A DNA stretch of 64,000 bases from Promethearchaeati archaeon (GCA_013166775.1 JABLTJ010000027.1:1-64000); one strand, 5' to 3'; positions 34,677-43,777 are shown, counted from the stretch's first letter. Translations and numbers: made by a program. Notes: generated by a model from the letters alone, not told the origin.

Positions 34677-35759
34677 TCATGGTAAGTTCTTACTTGATAA
34701 ATACTGATTGAGTTTTTCCAGAGTAATATGAGCTTCTATGCTTTCTCTAAAAAACTTGAAGCCTAATCTATCGTTAATTGATAGCATAGCTGCATTAGTA
34801 GTTGCATTATCTGTACGAATTGTAGTTACTTCAGGGAAATCCTCTTTTATTTTGAGCAACATTTCTGCTTTCAACCATTTTCCCAATCCTCTTCCTCTAT
34901 ATTCTTGTTTCACTCCAGTTAGTTCTTGTGTTATTAGTGTTCTGAAATCTGGACCATAAATCATCTCTGTTAAACCGGAAATCTTTTCATCCCCCTCAAT
35001 TGTTAGAAAAACTATCCACAGTGCCCCAGTTTCTGTAAAAGCTCTTAATCGATGTCTAAAATATTCTGGAGTAAATATGATTGCTACCTCATCCAGATCT
35101 TCCCAAGGTTGCTGATTATAGATCTCAGTATATACTTTACTAAACTGCTCAATAATATCTTCAGGAATGGAATCAAGCTTAACTAACGACGTTTGAGGAG
35201 AGTGTTCTTGTCCTTCATTCATCCATTGTTCAACCATTGACCAATTTACATCTTTTAGCTGTAATCTATTTTCAATGCCAATTTCTAATTCTGCACTTAA
35301 AGCTTGTAAGAAAGCTTTACCAGTTTGATAATTTGTATCAGTAGCTAAGAGTGTTCTTTCATACTCCAAAGCTACATCACGAACTTTAGCTAAGGCTAAT
35401 GTACCTATGCCTTTACGATGGTATCCCTCCAAGATATTGATATAAAACTCCATGTAGTTTGGATTTTCTTTGTAAGTTTCAGAATTTTTACTTAGAATTG
35501 TACACAGAATATCTCCGATTTGTTTTTGAGCAATTGTGTCCATAATAGAGAAATAAACTGGATCTATTTGCGGATGTTCCATGAATAACTGCAAACTTTT
35601 TTCTATGGTTTCATGAGATGTAGTGAATGGACTATCTGGAAAACGTTGATTATGCAAAGTAGCATGATATTCATGGTATAAATTCCAGGTTTCTCTAGAA
35701 TTGCTCAAAGGATCAAATGGAATTATTTTTACATAATCTTTACTGAACTCTTTGTTCAT
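34677..35759 (-). CDS. Tandem GNAT acetyltransferase
   Basis: 360 residues with two GNAT folds. The first (about 10-155) has HRKGIGTLALAKVRD as a degenerate acetyl-CoA loop; the second (about 190-350) has the canonical Q/R-x-x-G-x-G/A loop as YRGRGLGKWLKAEML, followed by TIRTDNATTNAAMLSINDRL and GFKFFRE. The duplicated layout is that of MshD-like enzymes, but archaea do not make mycothiol, so the acceptor amine is unknown. The second domain is the likely catalytic one. Confidence 0.8.
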   Translation of the reverse strand: MNKEFSKDYVKIIPFDPLSNSRETWNLYHEYHATLHNQRFPDSPFTTSHETIEKSLQLFMEHPQIDPVYFSIMDTIAQKQIGDILCTILSKNSETYKENPNYMEFYINILEGYHRKGIGTLALAKVRDVALEYERTLLATDTNYQTGKAFLQALSAELEIGIENRLQLKDVNWSMVEQWMNEGQEHSPQTSLVKLDSIPEDIIEQFSKVYTEIYNQQPWEDLDEVAIIFTPEYFRHRLRAFTETGALWIVFLTIEGDEKISGLTEMIYGPDFRTLITQELTGVKQEYRGRGLGKWLKAEMLLKIKEDFPEVTTIRTDNATTNAAMLSINDRLGFKFFRESIEAHITLEKLNQYLSSKNLP

Positions 35760-35843
35760 CTAATCCACTTCTTTCAGCGAATAGGATTTGAAGCCTTAAT
35801 ATACTTCATGTTTTATGAAAGAAATATTAATGGAGTATTGCTA

Positions 35844-36257
35844 TTATTCAATTTTGTTACCACAATTCATGCAGAAAATTATATCTTTTTCAAGCATGAT
35901 TCCACAATAATCACAAAATTCAGCTTTACCAGTAATAGAATTGATCAACTTTTTGGAAGGTTTAAAATCGCTCCCCACTTGCCTTATAACTGGTTTTTCA
36001 AATGTTTCATAATTCTCACTCTCTCTAAGTCCATAAGTACTTGAAGGTCTTCGATTTATTCTTGTTCTTGGTATCAATAATATACCAGATAAAGCTAAAA
36101 CTACTAAACCACCAGCAATAGCTATGAATATCCAAATTGAAGATTCATTGAAATTTAAGAAACCTTGATAAAATCCTATAGCGAACACTAATCCTAATAA
36201 TAACAATAGTCCACCAACTATTCCTTTTGTTATGTAGGTATTTCTATTTCTGTTCAT
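35844..36257 (-). CDS. Membrane protein with C-terminal zinc ribbon
   Basis: 137 residues. Two membrane helices (about 12-32 and 40-62) are followed by an Arg/Ser/Glu-rich linker and a zinc ribbon at the end (FCDYCGIMLEKDIIFCMNCG). The ribbon is cytosolic if the basic N-terminus is inside. Similar small helix-ribbon proteins occur at 413 (TM2 type) and 52151 in this window; they look like a recurring design in the genome with no assigned role. Confidence 0.65.
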   Translation of the reverse strand: MNRNRNTYITKGIVGGLLLLLGLVFAIGFYQGFLNFNESSIWIFIAIAGGLVVLALSGILLIPRTRINRRPSSTYGLRESENYETFEKPVIRQVGSDFKPSKKLINSITGKAEFCDYCGIMLEKDIIFCMNCGNKIE

Positions 36258-36334
36258 TTCAATCTAGATTATGCAAAGACACTAATAAAATAAACTAAAT
36301 GAAAGAAATAGAATTCAGGTGAATTTTCTATTTA

Positions 36335-37216
36335 TTACTGAGATTTAAGTCCTTTATCTATTAGCTCAATAATCTGTTTATATTCTGATTCATCTTCTGG
36401 TTTAATTATCGGATTCTTGATATCTGTTTTAGCTTTCAAGAAGAATTTTTTAGCTTCTTCCTCCTCTCCATCTTTTTTCAGATTTTTTGCTATATTTACC
36501 AATCCCCATCTATACATGAGTGCATGAGTATCTGTAAATCCTGTGAAATCCACATCAAGAGCCTTGAAACGCTTGATATACTCTATTGATTCATCAATGA
36601 ATTTAGTATCTTCCAGAACTATTTCATGAGCAAGGATCATCTTGTTGAATTCAATCTCCTTGTATTTCTGCAAAGTTTCAATAAATATATCTAGTTGATA
36701 CCAGTTTATTGAAGGAAGAGGACTGACAAGACTGTCACCCACCAAAAGAATTTTATCAAGTCTATCATAGCAACTTGCTGAGTCTTCAGTGTGTCCAGGA
36801 GTATGAAAGAATTCTATATCTTCAGTTTCAAAAACCAATTTCTTGCTAAAAGTCAGATTGGGGAATATTAAATTCTCAGCAGCTATTTTGTAATCTCCAT
36901 ATTTATTTAGAAGATCAAAAGTATTTTGAAAACCTTCTAAGCTTAACTCTTGACCGATAATGAGCCGTGAATCTATAACTCCATTACCTGCAATATGATC
37001 AAGATGACTGTGAGTATTGAAAATAATAACTGGTTTTGTAAGTAGATTATTTTCTTTGAGATATTTCTTAACATCTTCCATTTGATTTTCTAAAACTACG
37101 CCAGAATCAATAATAAACAGGTAATTGGGTGTATTGATACAATATATCTGGACAGAGAAAGGTTTACTTGGAAGATTAAACAGTATCCCACGCGAGCCCA
37201 TTTTTTTAACTTGCAT
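36335..37216 (-). CDS. Metallo-beta-lactamase-fold hydrolase with C-terminal helical extension
   Basis: 293 residues. The metal motif THSHLDHIAGN, then HTPGHTEDSASCYD and LLVGDSLVSP, and a late AHEIVL are the glyoxalase-II-like pattern with two metal sites. The last 80 residues are helical and may be a substrate-specific cap (AKNLKKDGEEEEAKKFF, TPR-like). Members hydrolyse thioesters or other esters. The sequence does not fix the substrate. Confidence 0.82.
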   Translation of the reverse strand: MQVKKMGSRGILFNLPSKPFSVQIYCINTPNYLFIIDSGVVLENQMEDVKKYLKENNLLTKPVIIFNTHSHLDHIAGNGVIDSRLIIGQELSLEGFQNTFDLLNKYGDYKIAAENLIFPNLTFSKKLVFETEDIEFFHTPGHTEDSASCYDRLDKILLVGDSLVSPLPSINWYQLDIFIETLQKYKEIEFNKMILAHEIVLEDTKFIDESIEYIKRFKALDVDFTGFTDTHALMYRWGLVNIAKNLKKDGEEEEAKKFFLKAKTDIKNPIIKPEDESEYKQIIELIDKGLKSQ

Positions 37217-37335
37217 GAGTTAGTTTTATATTATACACTTATATTGTTTTACAGAAGCTTTTTTGTTTGATTTGAGGTCATTTTTTCTTTTAAGCACAAG
37301 TTTTTATGGTTTAAGCGGTAAATATCATGATTCAC

Positions 37336-38117
37336 ATGAAAACAAAAAATTAGTCAGTGGATCGTGTTTATTGCTAATTACTATCATATGCATATCTCTC
37401 AATGTTTCAGCAGTTAAACCTATTTCTCCACCTGAAATTGAGCTATTAGTTCCAGATACTGGTATAGTTGGAGATACACAGCGTATTGTTGATGAATTTA
37501 TTAGAGATGCAGCTCTTTGTGGTATTAAGATTGTTCCAACCTATACTACATGGGGAGATGCTATAAACCGAATGTTAGCAGGTGACTTCGATATTCTCCA
37601 TTTCGCTGGACTTGTTGGTGCTTTCGAGGATTCCTTTACTTATATCTATGAAACCCTTTGTTTTCATTTCGTCTGGAATGATTTCTGGAACTATACTAGT
37701 ATGGAATTTATTGATAAAATTGAGTTAATGTACTCTTTATACTTAGGCGGTTTTATTGATGATGCCATAGAAATATTCCATGAAATTGAATTAGTAATAT
37801 ATGAAGATCAACCCTTTGCACCCATTTGCTATGAATTGCGAGATGATGGCCAAATCTATACTCGTTATCTTTTCATTAATTGTGATGAAGCAGGGCCTTT
37901 AGGGGACGCTACAATTCGAGTTGCTCTTTCATATTTAATTGATAGAGTATTATATATAGAACTATATGGAGATTATTCTATAGGGTACCCAATAGCTATT
38001 GATCATCTATTTGAATGGTCACAATATCATGATACATCACTACCTGCAATAAAACACTCGATAGGAAAAGCAGCAAGTACACTTGCTAAAGGAGGATATC
38101 TTCCAGCAAAAGTTTAA
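37336..38117 (+). pseudogene. Short extracellular solute-binding-like protein, permuted and frameshifted near its start
   Basis: About 260 residues with segments of SBP_bac_5 (oligopeptide-binding) proteins in an unusual order. The region near residues 45-160 looks like the second lobe (WGDAINRMLAGDFDILHF, then DDAIEIFHEIELVIYEDQPF), and the end looks like the first-lobe stretch (LGDATIRVALSYLIDRVLY, KAASTLAKGGYLP). The ATG at 37336 (MKTK) is one base out of frame with the signal-peptide core that follows (GSCLLLITIICISLNVSA); one extra A in the A6 run at 37344-37349 would join them. A start at 37263 (TTG) avoids the shift but gives an unnatural N-terminus. Confidence 0.6.
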
Positions 38118-38118
38118 T

Positions 38119-38140
38119 TTTTTTTTCTTTTTTCTTTTTT
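38119..38140 (+). terminator. Poly-T terminator
   Basis: A tract of T runs (T10, T6, T6 separated by single C) begins directly after the TAA at 38115-38117. This is the usual archaeal U-rich termination signal. Confidence 0.55.
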
Positions 38141-38292
38141 AACACTTAGGTTTGATAAACAAAGGAAATCTTGCTGTATTTGTTACTTCCTTTAATTCGA
38201 ATAGTTCATTGTACTCTTCACTCTCTTCTAGTTCCCATAATTCAATTAACTGAAAAAATTCGATTTTGATCAATTTCCTAAAATCACATATG

Positions 38293-38300
38293 TATATAAA
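38293..38300 (+). promoter_or_regulatory. TATA box of the serine hydrolase gene
   Basis: TATATAAA is 31 bases upstream of the ATG at 38324, and AAAGG sits just before that ATG. This supports 38324, not the internal ATG at 38479, as the original start. Confidence 0.55.
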
Positions 38301-38323
38301 TGTTCAAAAGGGATATTGAAAGG

Positions 38324-39501
38324 ATGGCTAACTTCAAGATCCTTGTTTAGTTTTACTATTAATACTTGGTTTTTCCCCCATAAATCCTGTTTTATCCAAT
38401 GATAGTTTTTATCCTACTGAAGAATGGCGATTTTCTTCTCTTGAGGAACAAAATTTAGATCAAAATCGGATAGAAGACATGCTAAATTGGATTGATCAAA
38501 ATAATTATCAAGACTACTATTCTCCAAGAATAGATTCACTGTTATTAGTAAGGAATGGCTTTATTGTTCTTGAAGAATACTTCAATTTCTTTAATGAAAA
38601 TATGACACATCGATTATATTCTGTAACTAAAAGCATTACCTCTGCTCTTGTTGGTATAGCTATTAGAGAGGGATTTATTGAAAGTATAAACCAACCAATC
38701 CTAGATTTCTTTCCAGAGGTAATTACACCAGAAATGAACCCAGAAAAATACAACATCACTGTAGAGCATCTGTTAACAATGACAGCTGGTCTTTTTTGGT
38801 CGGATGACTTTGAGATGATGCCTATTATGGTCTCGCAAAGCAATCCCTATTTGTATGTTTTAGGTCAAAACCTGATTCATAAACCAGGAGATGTTTTTCA
38901 ATATAGTTCAGGATTAACTCATGTACTAGCTGGAATAATCCATCGATCAACAGGCATGTTTCTATCAACTTTTGCTGAGGAATATTTGTTCAATTTTATT
39001 GGTATAGATGATTATATATGGGAAACAGATGCGACAGGAAATAGTTTAGGTGGAAGTGCTATATTCTTAGAACCCAGAGATATGGCTAAATTTGGATATT
39101 TATACCTCCAAAAAGGTAATTGGGATGGAAAACAATTAGTACCTGAGGAATGGGTAGAGAATTCCACCAGATTACATATAGATCTTGAAGGTTTTTTTCA
39201 AGAACTTGATTATGGTTGGTTATGGTGGATGATCCCAACTTCAGATAGAATAGCTTATACAGCAATGGGTCACAGAGGACAGTTCATAACTATCTTACCA
39301 GATGATAATGCAGTTTTAGTTTTTACAGGAGATTTTACTGAAAGTTATTCATATATCTTCGAGTTGATGTATGACTATATTTTTCCTCTCCTTGATAAAG
39401 CGTTAGAGACTAAATTTCCATTTAATATTGTTAGCCTTGTTAGTTTACTAGAAGTTGCTTTAATTATAATTTGGAGAAGAAAAAAGAATCGAACCATGTA
39501 A
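38324..39501 (+). pseudogene. Exported beta-lactamase-class-C-like serine hydrolase with frameshifted signal peptide
   Basis: The enzyme domain is complete: SVTKSITSALVG holds the SxxK nucleophile, YSSGLTHVLAG the Y-x-S/N element and GHRGQFI the third KTG-like element. A C-terminal membrane helix (about the last 25 residues) precedes RRKKNRTM. The ATG at 38324 starts MANFKILV and then stops. The hydrophobic continuation (CLVLLLILGFSPINPVLS) lies one frame over, joined by a short indel near 38335-38345. An in-frame ATG at 38479 exists but would drop the signal peptide. Penicillin-binding-like hydrolases of this class act outside the cell on peptides or esters. Confidence 0.7.
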
Positions 39502-39545
39502 ATAAATTTCACGATAGTTTTTAATTTATTACACTTCTGGAAGAT

Positions 39546-40007
39546 TCATATCTCATCATAACATTCAGATGCTGGCGAATAAATTTGCATTATTTTGTTT
39601 AAATTCGTCAGTTTTGAGAAACCTAATTTTTCATATAAACCATGAGCATCTTTTGTATGAAGTAACCAAAGACGAAGATTCTGCAGTTCTGGATGATTCT
39701 TGATACACTCCAGTAACCATTTTCCTAATCCTTTACCACGAAATTTCTTTTCAACATAAACATCTGCTAAATATGCAAAAGTTGCTTTATCTGTGATTAG
39801 TTTTGCATAACCTATGAATCTCTCTCGAGGTGAAATCAGAGAAAAGTTTAATGAATTCGTAATTCCTTTCTCAACGATTTCCTTGGGTATATTTAGAGCC
39901 CAATAAGATTCTTTTGAAAGAAAACTATGTAAAACATCAATATCAATTTTTTGAGGATCTGTTGTTACAATAAATCCCCCTTCCTTTACCCATTGATGAT
40001 TTTTCAT
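39546..40007 (-). CDS. GNAT acetyltransferase
   Basis: 153 residues, one GNAT domain. YLADVYVEKKFRGKGLGKWL is the beta4 strand plus acetyl-CoA pyrophosphate loop (R-G-K-G-L-G), and LLHTKDAHGLYEKLGF is the usual C-terminal motif with its conserved Tyr. The pattern resembles YjgM/PA4866-like acetyltransferases of small amines. The ATG at 40007 is preferred to the TTG three codons upstream. Confidence 0.85.
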   Translation of the reverse strand: MKNHQWVKEGGFIVTTDPQKIDIDVLHSFLSKESYWALNIPKEIVEKGITNSLNFSLISPRERFIGYAKLITDKATFAYLADVYVEKKFRGKGLGKWLLECIKNHPELQNLRLWLLHTKDAHGLYEKLGFSKLTNLNKIMQIYSPASECYDEI

Positions 40008-40016
40008 GAAATTCAA

Positions 40017-40626
40017 AATTCTGAAATATTAAAAAACATTATTAAGGAACCTTATTTTGAAATAAAATTGTTAAATAAATAGATTCATTCGTCTTAATTT
40101 TTTTCTCTTCTTTTATGTAGTAGAAGAACATTCCTAGTCCTCTATAAAATAGGAATTCCTTAAAAAATGGAATTTTCGTGATTTCAAACAATTGATAGAC
40201 CTTCTAATCTTCTGAGAAAAGATTATGGCTGTGCTATTTCAGGGCATGCTCTTGTTGTCATTCACAAAGATAAAATTCTACTCAATCATTACAAAAAATT
40301 AGCTTGAGACACATATTTTCTCAAAGATTAATTTGTGATTAGATAAGAATGTTAGATTAAAGCTAGGGAGTTTTAAAGTGAATTATAGCTTTTTATGTCA
40401 CAACTTGTGACCTCATTGTGTGAGCAAGTTATTTTTAAAGGAGGAGCTATGTCTGATTAGGTGCAAAAAAATGGCTGAAAAAATTAAACGAGAAAAAACT
40501 GAAAATCAAAGTGAATGGAATTATCAAAAACTATCTGGAAAGGTTGATAAAAAGAATATTGGATACTGCTATGGACAAATCTTTACCTACTAACCTTTCT
40601 AAAACTGTTTTTATTCTTCTACTATT
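40017..40626 (+). other. 610-base gap with gene remnants
   Basis: No complete gene is seen. At 40194-40306 a plus-strand frame is open with protein-like composition (DYGCAISGHALVV) and no start. At 40471-40593 a 40-codon ORF begins MAEKIKREKTENQSEW; 20 bases before it a strong AAAGGAGGA site drives only a three-codon ATG-TCT-GAT-TAG. These look like fragments of one or two decayed genes. There are no repeats or transposase relics that I can identify. Confidence 0.35.
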
Positions 40627-40929
40627 CTAAATTTCTGAATTTGTTTCTAAATTTTGCATAAACAAAAACGTCCCTACTCCTTGTATTGTATAGCCCAAGA
40701 TTATTAGAAAGTTAAAGATTGTGTGCCCAGCATGTCTTGAAATCAGAAAGAAATCTCCTTGTATTATCATTCCAATTATTATCACTATTGAATAAAGCAC
40801 AGCAGAAATAAACATTACAAGGAAAGTATAGCTACTAAGTTTGGGTACCTTTTCCTCTTTCATAAAAACTATAGTATAGAATAGAATTGCGAAGAATTGT
40901 ATAAGAGGTCCTACTGTCAACAGACCCAT
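40627..40929 (-). CDS. Small membrane protein, start codon unclear
   Basis: 100 residues from the first ATG, with three hydrophobic helices. The frame stays open for 32 more codons up to the TAG stop of the SnoaL-like gene at 41026-41028, and that stretch (IISIIGSILGIIQGGIYIGI) reads like a missing first helix, so a natural protein of about 130 residues is probable. No ATG, GTG or TTG is available there. It may use a rare start, be a read-through product, or have lost its start. Family unknown. Confidence 0.5.
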   Translation of the reverse strand: MGLLTVGPLIQFFAILFYTIVFMKEEKVPKLSSYTFLVMFISAVLYSIVIIIGMIIQGDFFLISRHAGHTIFNFLIILGYTIQGVGTFLFMQNLETNSEI

Positions 40930-41025
40930 ATGTAAATCACCTGATGTAAAACCAATCCCTATGTATATTCCACCTTGAATTATACCAAGTATAGATCCAA
41001 TGATGCTTATAATCTTCAGCTTTTT

Positions 41026-41427
41026 CTATTGAGGAGGAGCTATTGAAATGTGCCCTTGAATTATAGCCCATTTTCCTTCTGATTTCTTTACTACACCAGT
41101 CAACCTTGCAGGACTTACTATTCTTTGTTCCCCAATTCGGAGATTAACTGTTACATCTGCAGCAATCCATGCAATGGAACCATGGGAATTAATCTTTGTC
41201 CAATCAAATGATAATGAAATTTCATCAAATCGCTCTTTTTCCTTTGCTGGAGCATATTTATATTCTTCTTCATAACCAACCCATTTTTCTCCTGTACCAT
41301 AAACAACAAGGTTGGAATCTTTTGCCCATAAAGCTAAATACCTATCAATATCATCTTTTGGATATGCTTCTACAAATTCCTCAAAAAATTCTTTAACTTC
41401 AGCGATAGTTTGTGGATCATTACTCAT
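41026..41427 (-). CDS. SnoaL-like / NTF2-fold protein
   Basis: 133 residues with the SnoaL_3 pattern: FFEEFVEAYPKDDIDRYLAL, then VVYGTGEKWVGYEE, and the ending VVKKSEGKWAIIQGHISI (W-x-I-x-x-x-H). It is similar in design to the gene at 12104 but only distantly alike in sequence. The ATG at 41427 has AGTGATA upstream; an ATG five codons earlier contains that site. Its stop is in the same frame as the membrane protein that follows. Confidence 0.78.
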   Translation of the reverse strand: MSNDPQTIAEVKEFFEEFVEAYPKDDIDRYLALWAKDSNLVVYGTGEKWVGYEEEYKYAPAKEKERFDEISLSFDWTKINSHGSIAWIAADVTVNLRIGEQRIVSPARLTGVVKKSEGKWAIIQGHISIAPPQ

Positions 41428-41511
41428 TTTATCACTATGCATAAAGGTTACCCAGAACCTTTAAATTTTACCAATATTTTATTTATGAATTATTACCCTA
41501 AAATCGTTAGG

Positions 41512-41519
41512 TTTATATA
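41512..41519 (+). promoter_or_regulatory. TATA box of the DUF5320-like gene
   Basis: TTTATATA lies 47 bases upstream of the ATG at 41559, leaving a short leader that contains AAAGGTGA. Confidence 0.5.
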
Positions 41520-41558
41520 ATAATAAGATAAGAGAATATTGAGTAATAATTCAAAAAG

Positions 41559-41897
41559 GTGAAAAAAATGGGATTTAGACAAAGAAGATTTGCACAAGGC
41601 CCAGGTAATGGAAGAGGAAGATTTTTCCAACGAGGTGGATTCGGAAGGAGATACTACAGCCCTAATTGTGACTGGTATCCTGATTTACCAAGAGGTTGGT
41701 GGGCGATGCCTGAATATCAAGATAGAGTTAGAGATGCAGGATGGGTTGCACCTCCAGTTGCAGCTAGATGGAATCCTTATGGGAAACCAAACAATCCAGA
41801 AGCAGTAGAGCATGAAATTTCTCTCATTCAGAAACAGATAGAATCTCTTCAGGATGAAATCGAATATCTGAAAGATCTGAAACTAGCTAAGGATTAG
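41559..41897 (+). CDS. DUF5320-like Gly/Arg-rich protein
   Basis: 112 residues. A Gly/Arg/Phe-rich N-terminus (about 1-35) precedes an aromatic segment (DWYPDLPRGWWAMPEY) and a C-terminal coiled coil (EISLIQKQIESLQDEIEYLK). The order, Gly-rich start and short coiled coil end, is that of DUF5320 proteins. These are frequently encoded next to DUF134 regulators and NifX/NifB-like cofactor proteins. The DUF134-like gene follows 55 bases downstream, which supports the call. The function is not known. Confidence 0.65.
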   Translation: MKKMGFRQRRFAQGPGNGRGRFFQRGGFGRRYYSPNCDWYPDLPRGWWAMPEYQDRVRDAGWVAPPVAARWNPYGKPNNPEAVEHEISLIQKQIESLQDEIEYLKDLKLAKD

Positions 41898-41952
41898 ATT
41901 AATAGCCGAAAAATCTTTATTCTTCCTTCTTTTTCTGTAAGTAGTTGATCTT

Positions 41953-42294
41953 ATGAGTAATCGTCGTCATCCTCCAAGAGATGGTTCAGGATTTCATAGA
42001 GGTAAAGGACGGATGAGAGGTCATGGGAGAGGAAGAGGGAGAGGAAGACCAGTAATAGCTTATCCTATAGAACACGATTTAGGTAGCAGAGAAGCACAAG
42101 GAAGTGTAGAGTTATCAAGTTTTGAATTGCAGATTTTACAGATGGCAGATATTGATGGTTTAATTCAAAATGATATTGCAGAGAAATTAGAAATTTCTCA
42201 AACGTCTGTTTGGCGTTATCTGAAAGCTGTAAGAGAAAGAATTGCTATAGCTATAGCCGAGAACAATAGTATCAGAATAACTATCAAAGATTAA
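41953..42294 (+). CDS. DUF134-like helix-turn-helix DNA-binding protein
   Basis: 113 residues. The first 35 are a disordered, Arg/Gly/His-rich tail. The rest is the DUF134 helix-turn-helix: FELQILQMADIDGLIQNDIA then EKLEISQTSVWRYLKAVRER. Sigma-70-region-4-like recognition by the second helix is the family expectation. The Cys-rich metal loop seen in classical DUF134 is absent. It probably regulates the neighbouring DUF5320-like gene, with which it shares strand and spacing. Confidence 0.75.
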   Translation: MSNRRHPPRDGSGFHRGKGRMRGHGRGRGRGRPVIAYPIEHDLGSREAQGSVELSSFELQILQMADIDGLIQNDIAEKLEISQTSVWRYLKAVRERIAIAIAENNSIRITIKD

Positions 42295-42368
42295 CCTTAG
42301 ATATAGTCACTTCATTCTAAATACTTACTTTTATTAATGATTTTGAAAAAATGAACAAGGTTTGAAAA

Positions 42369-42809
42369 ATGGATATAAATATCAAAGAGATTACTGCAGA
42401 GAATTGGGTAGATGCAGTAAAATTAAAGGTTAAAGAAGATCAAGAGAATTTTATTGCTTCAAATGCGGTCTCCCTAGCGCAATCGAAATTTCACCCATTC
42501 ATAGAGTGTCATGGTTTCTATGCAGGAGAGGAGATGGTTGGTTTTTCAGCTACAGGAAAAAATCCTGAAGACGGAGAAATTTGGATAGCAAGATTTATGA
42601 TAGGAGAAAAGTTCCAAGGTAAAGGTTATGGCAAGAAATGTTCTATTAAACTGCTGGAATTCTTAAAAGAAAGGCATAATTGTTTTAAAATATTCCTAGA
42701 TGTTGCACCTGAAAATGAGATAGCTATTAAGATGTATGAATCGGTTGGATTCAAGGATACTGGAAAAATTCAAGGTAAGAGTAAAGTATTCAAACTAGAC
42801 TTCGAATGA
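42369..42809 (+). CDS. GNAT acetyltransferase, diamine/spermidine-type
   Basis: 146 residues. IARFMIGEKFQGKGYGKKCS has the acetyl-CoA loop (Q-G-K-G-Y-G) and DVAPENEIAIKMYESVGFKD the C-terminal Tyr motif. The opening ENWVDAVKLKVKEDQENFI resembles the BltD/PaiA-like diamine acetyltransferases. Polyamines are thus a plausible acceptor but not proven. Confidence 0.85.
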   Translation: MDINIKEITAENWVDAVKLKVKEDQENFIASNAVSLAQSKFHPFIECHGFYAGEEMVGFSATGKNPEDGEIWIARFMIGEKFQGKGYGKKCSIKLLEFLKERHNCFKIFLDVAPENEIAIKMYESVGFKDTGKIQGKSKVFKLDFE

Positions 42810-42874
42810 ATCAGAGAGATTAATTCTTGGTAGAAAATTAGTTTTAAAAAGAATCTCATCAATTATACTTAGAC

Positions 42875-43273
42875 ATGAAATCTTCAAAGGAAAAATCGGA
42901 AAAGGAATGGAAGGAAGAATTAACCAAAGAGCAATTTAGAGTCTTGCGTTTAAAAGGAACAGAACTAGCCTTCACGGGAAAATACTGGAATAATAAAGAG
43001 AAAGGGACATACAAATGTGCAGGCTGTGGAAAGAAACTTTTTACATCAGAGACTAAATACGACTCAGGATGTGGTTGGCCCTCGTTTTTCACTCCGTTAG
43101 AAGACAGTAATATCAAAGAAGAAGTGGATACTTCTCATGGAATGGAAAGAACCGAGGTTCTATGCAAGAACTGCGGTGGTCATCTAGGTCATGTATTTGA
43201 TGATGGCCCCAAACCTACAGGATTACGTTATTGCATAAATTCTGTTTCTCTTGATTTTGACAAAGAAGACTAA
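42875..43273 (+). CDS. msrB: Peptide methionine-R-sulfoxide reductase B
   Basis: 132 residues, complete MsrB. It reduces the R epimer of methionine sulfoxide in proteins. Both zinc CxxC pairs are there (CAGC and CKNC), as are the substrate-binding GCGWPSFF, the [12 protein letters not shown] loop and the catalytic Cys in RYCINS. The resolving Cys of some bacterial forms is not evident, so recycling likely uses thioredoxin directly. It lies 65 bases after the acetyltransferase gene. Confidence 0.96.
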   Translation: MKSSKEKSEKEWKEELTKEQFRVLRLKGTELAFTGKYWNNKEKGTYKCAGCGKKLFTSETKYDSGCGWPSFFTPLEDSNIKEEVDTSHGMERTEVLCKNCGGHLGHVFDDGPKPTGLRYCINSVSLDFDKED

Positions 43274-43777
43274 ACTCTTCAAATAAGATTCACATCAATA
43301 ATTGCAGAGATACGTAAAATAGTATTTGTCCATTTAACAAAACTTGTTACTTACTCGATGGAGTAGATACTATACTTCATTTTTATAAGCTCTCTAGACT
43401 CCACTCCGAGAAATAATAGATTGTTTGGGGGAGAGAAGAGATTACAACATAATGCAAAAACCCTCTCGAAAAACAGTAGATTTATATTACTTTTTTTTCA
43501 AAAATCATTAGTGATAGAGATGAGTACATTTCGAATCTTTCTTGTAATGGGTGCATTTCTTTAGTGTATCCGTGTCTGTTGGTGTACAAATTTCTTAGCT
43601 GAAAAGATTTTAAGCAGAATAAGAAGATACGAAGTCTCAAGCTTTCTTTTCCTCTATCAGTGATTTGCTTTATCTAAAATACTAGTATTTTCCAGCTTTT
43701 CTGAGAATAATCTTTTCTGTATGAATTCTTTCCCCCATAGCCACTATCTTTGCAAAAAGGGGTGATAAAAAAAGAAC
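43274..43777 (+). other. 504-base gap before the ABC-2 operon
   Basis: I see no gene. TTTTTATAAG at 43380-43389 looks like a TATA box, and a T8 run lies at 43490-43498. A short stretch around 43453 encodes 18 codons only. A small hairpin (TACTC...GAGTA) lies at 43351-43365. The region may hold a small RNA or a long leader, but nothing is firm. Confidence 0.3.

Noticed and set aside
38139-38273. A 44-residue minus-strand ORF with Glu/Leu-rich composition
   Set aside because: Its TTG start is too close to the only AGGAAA, and it overlaps the terminator of the gene that ends at 38117. Coding status cannot be supported.
43380-43498. A small RNA gene with TATA-like box and T8 terminator
   Set aside because: No stable pairing was found between the two ends; noted only as part of a gap.
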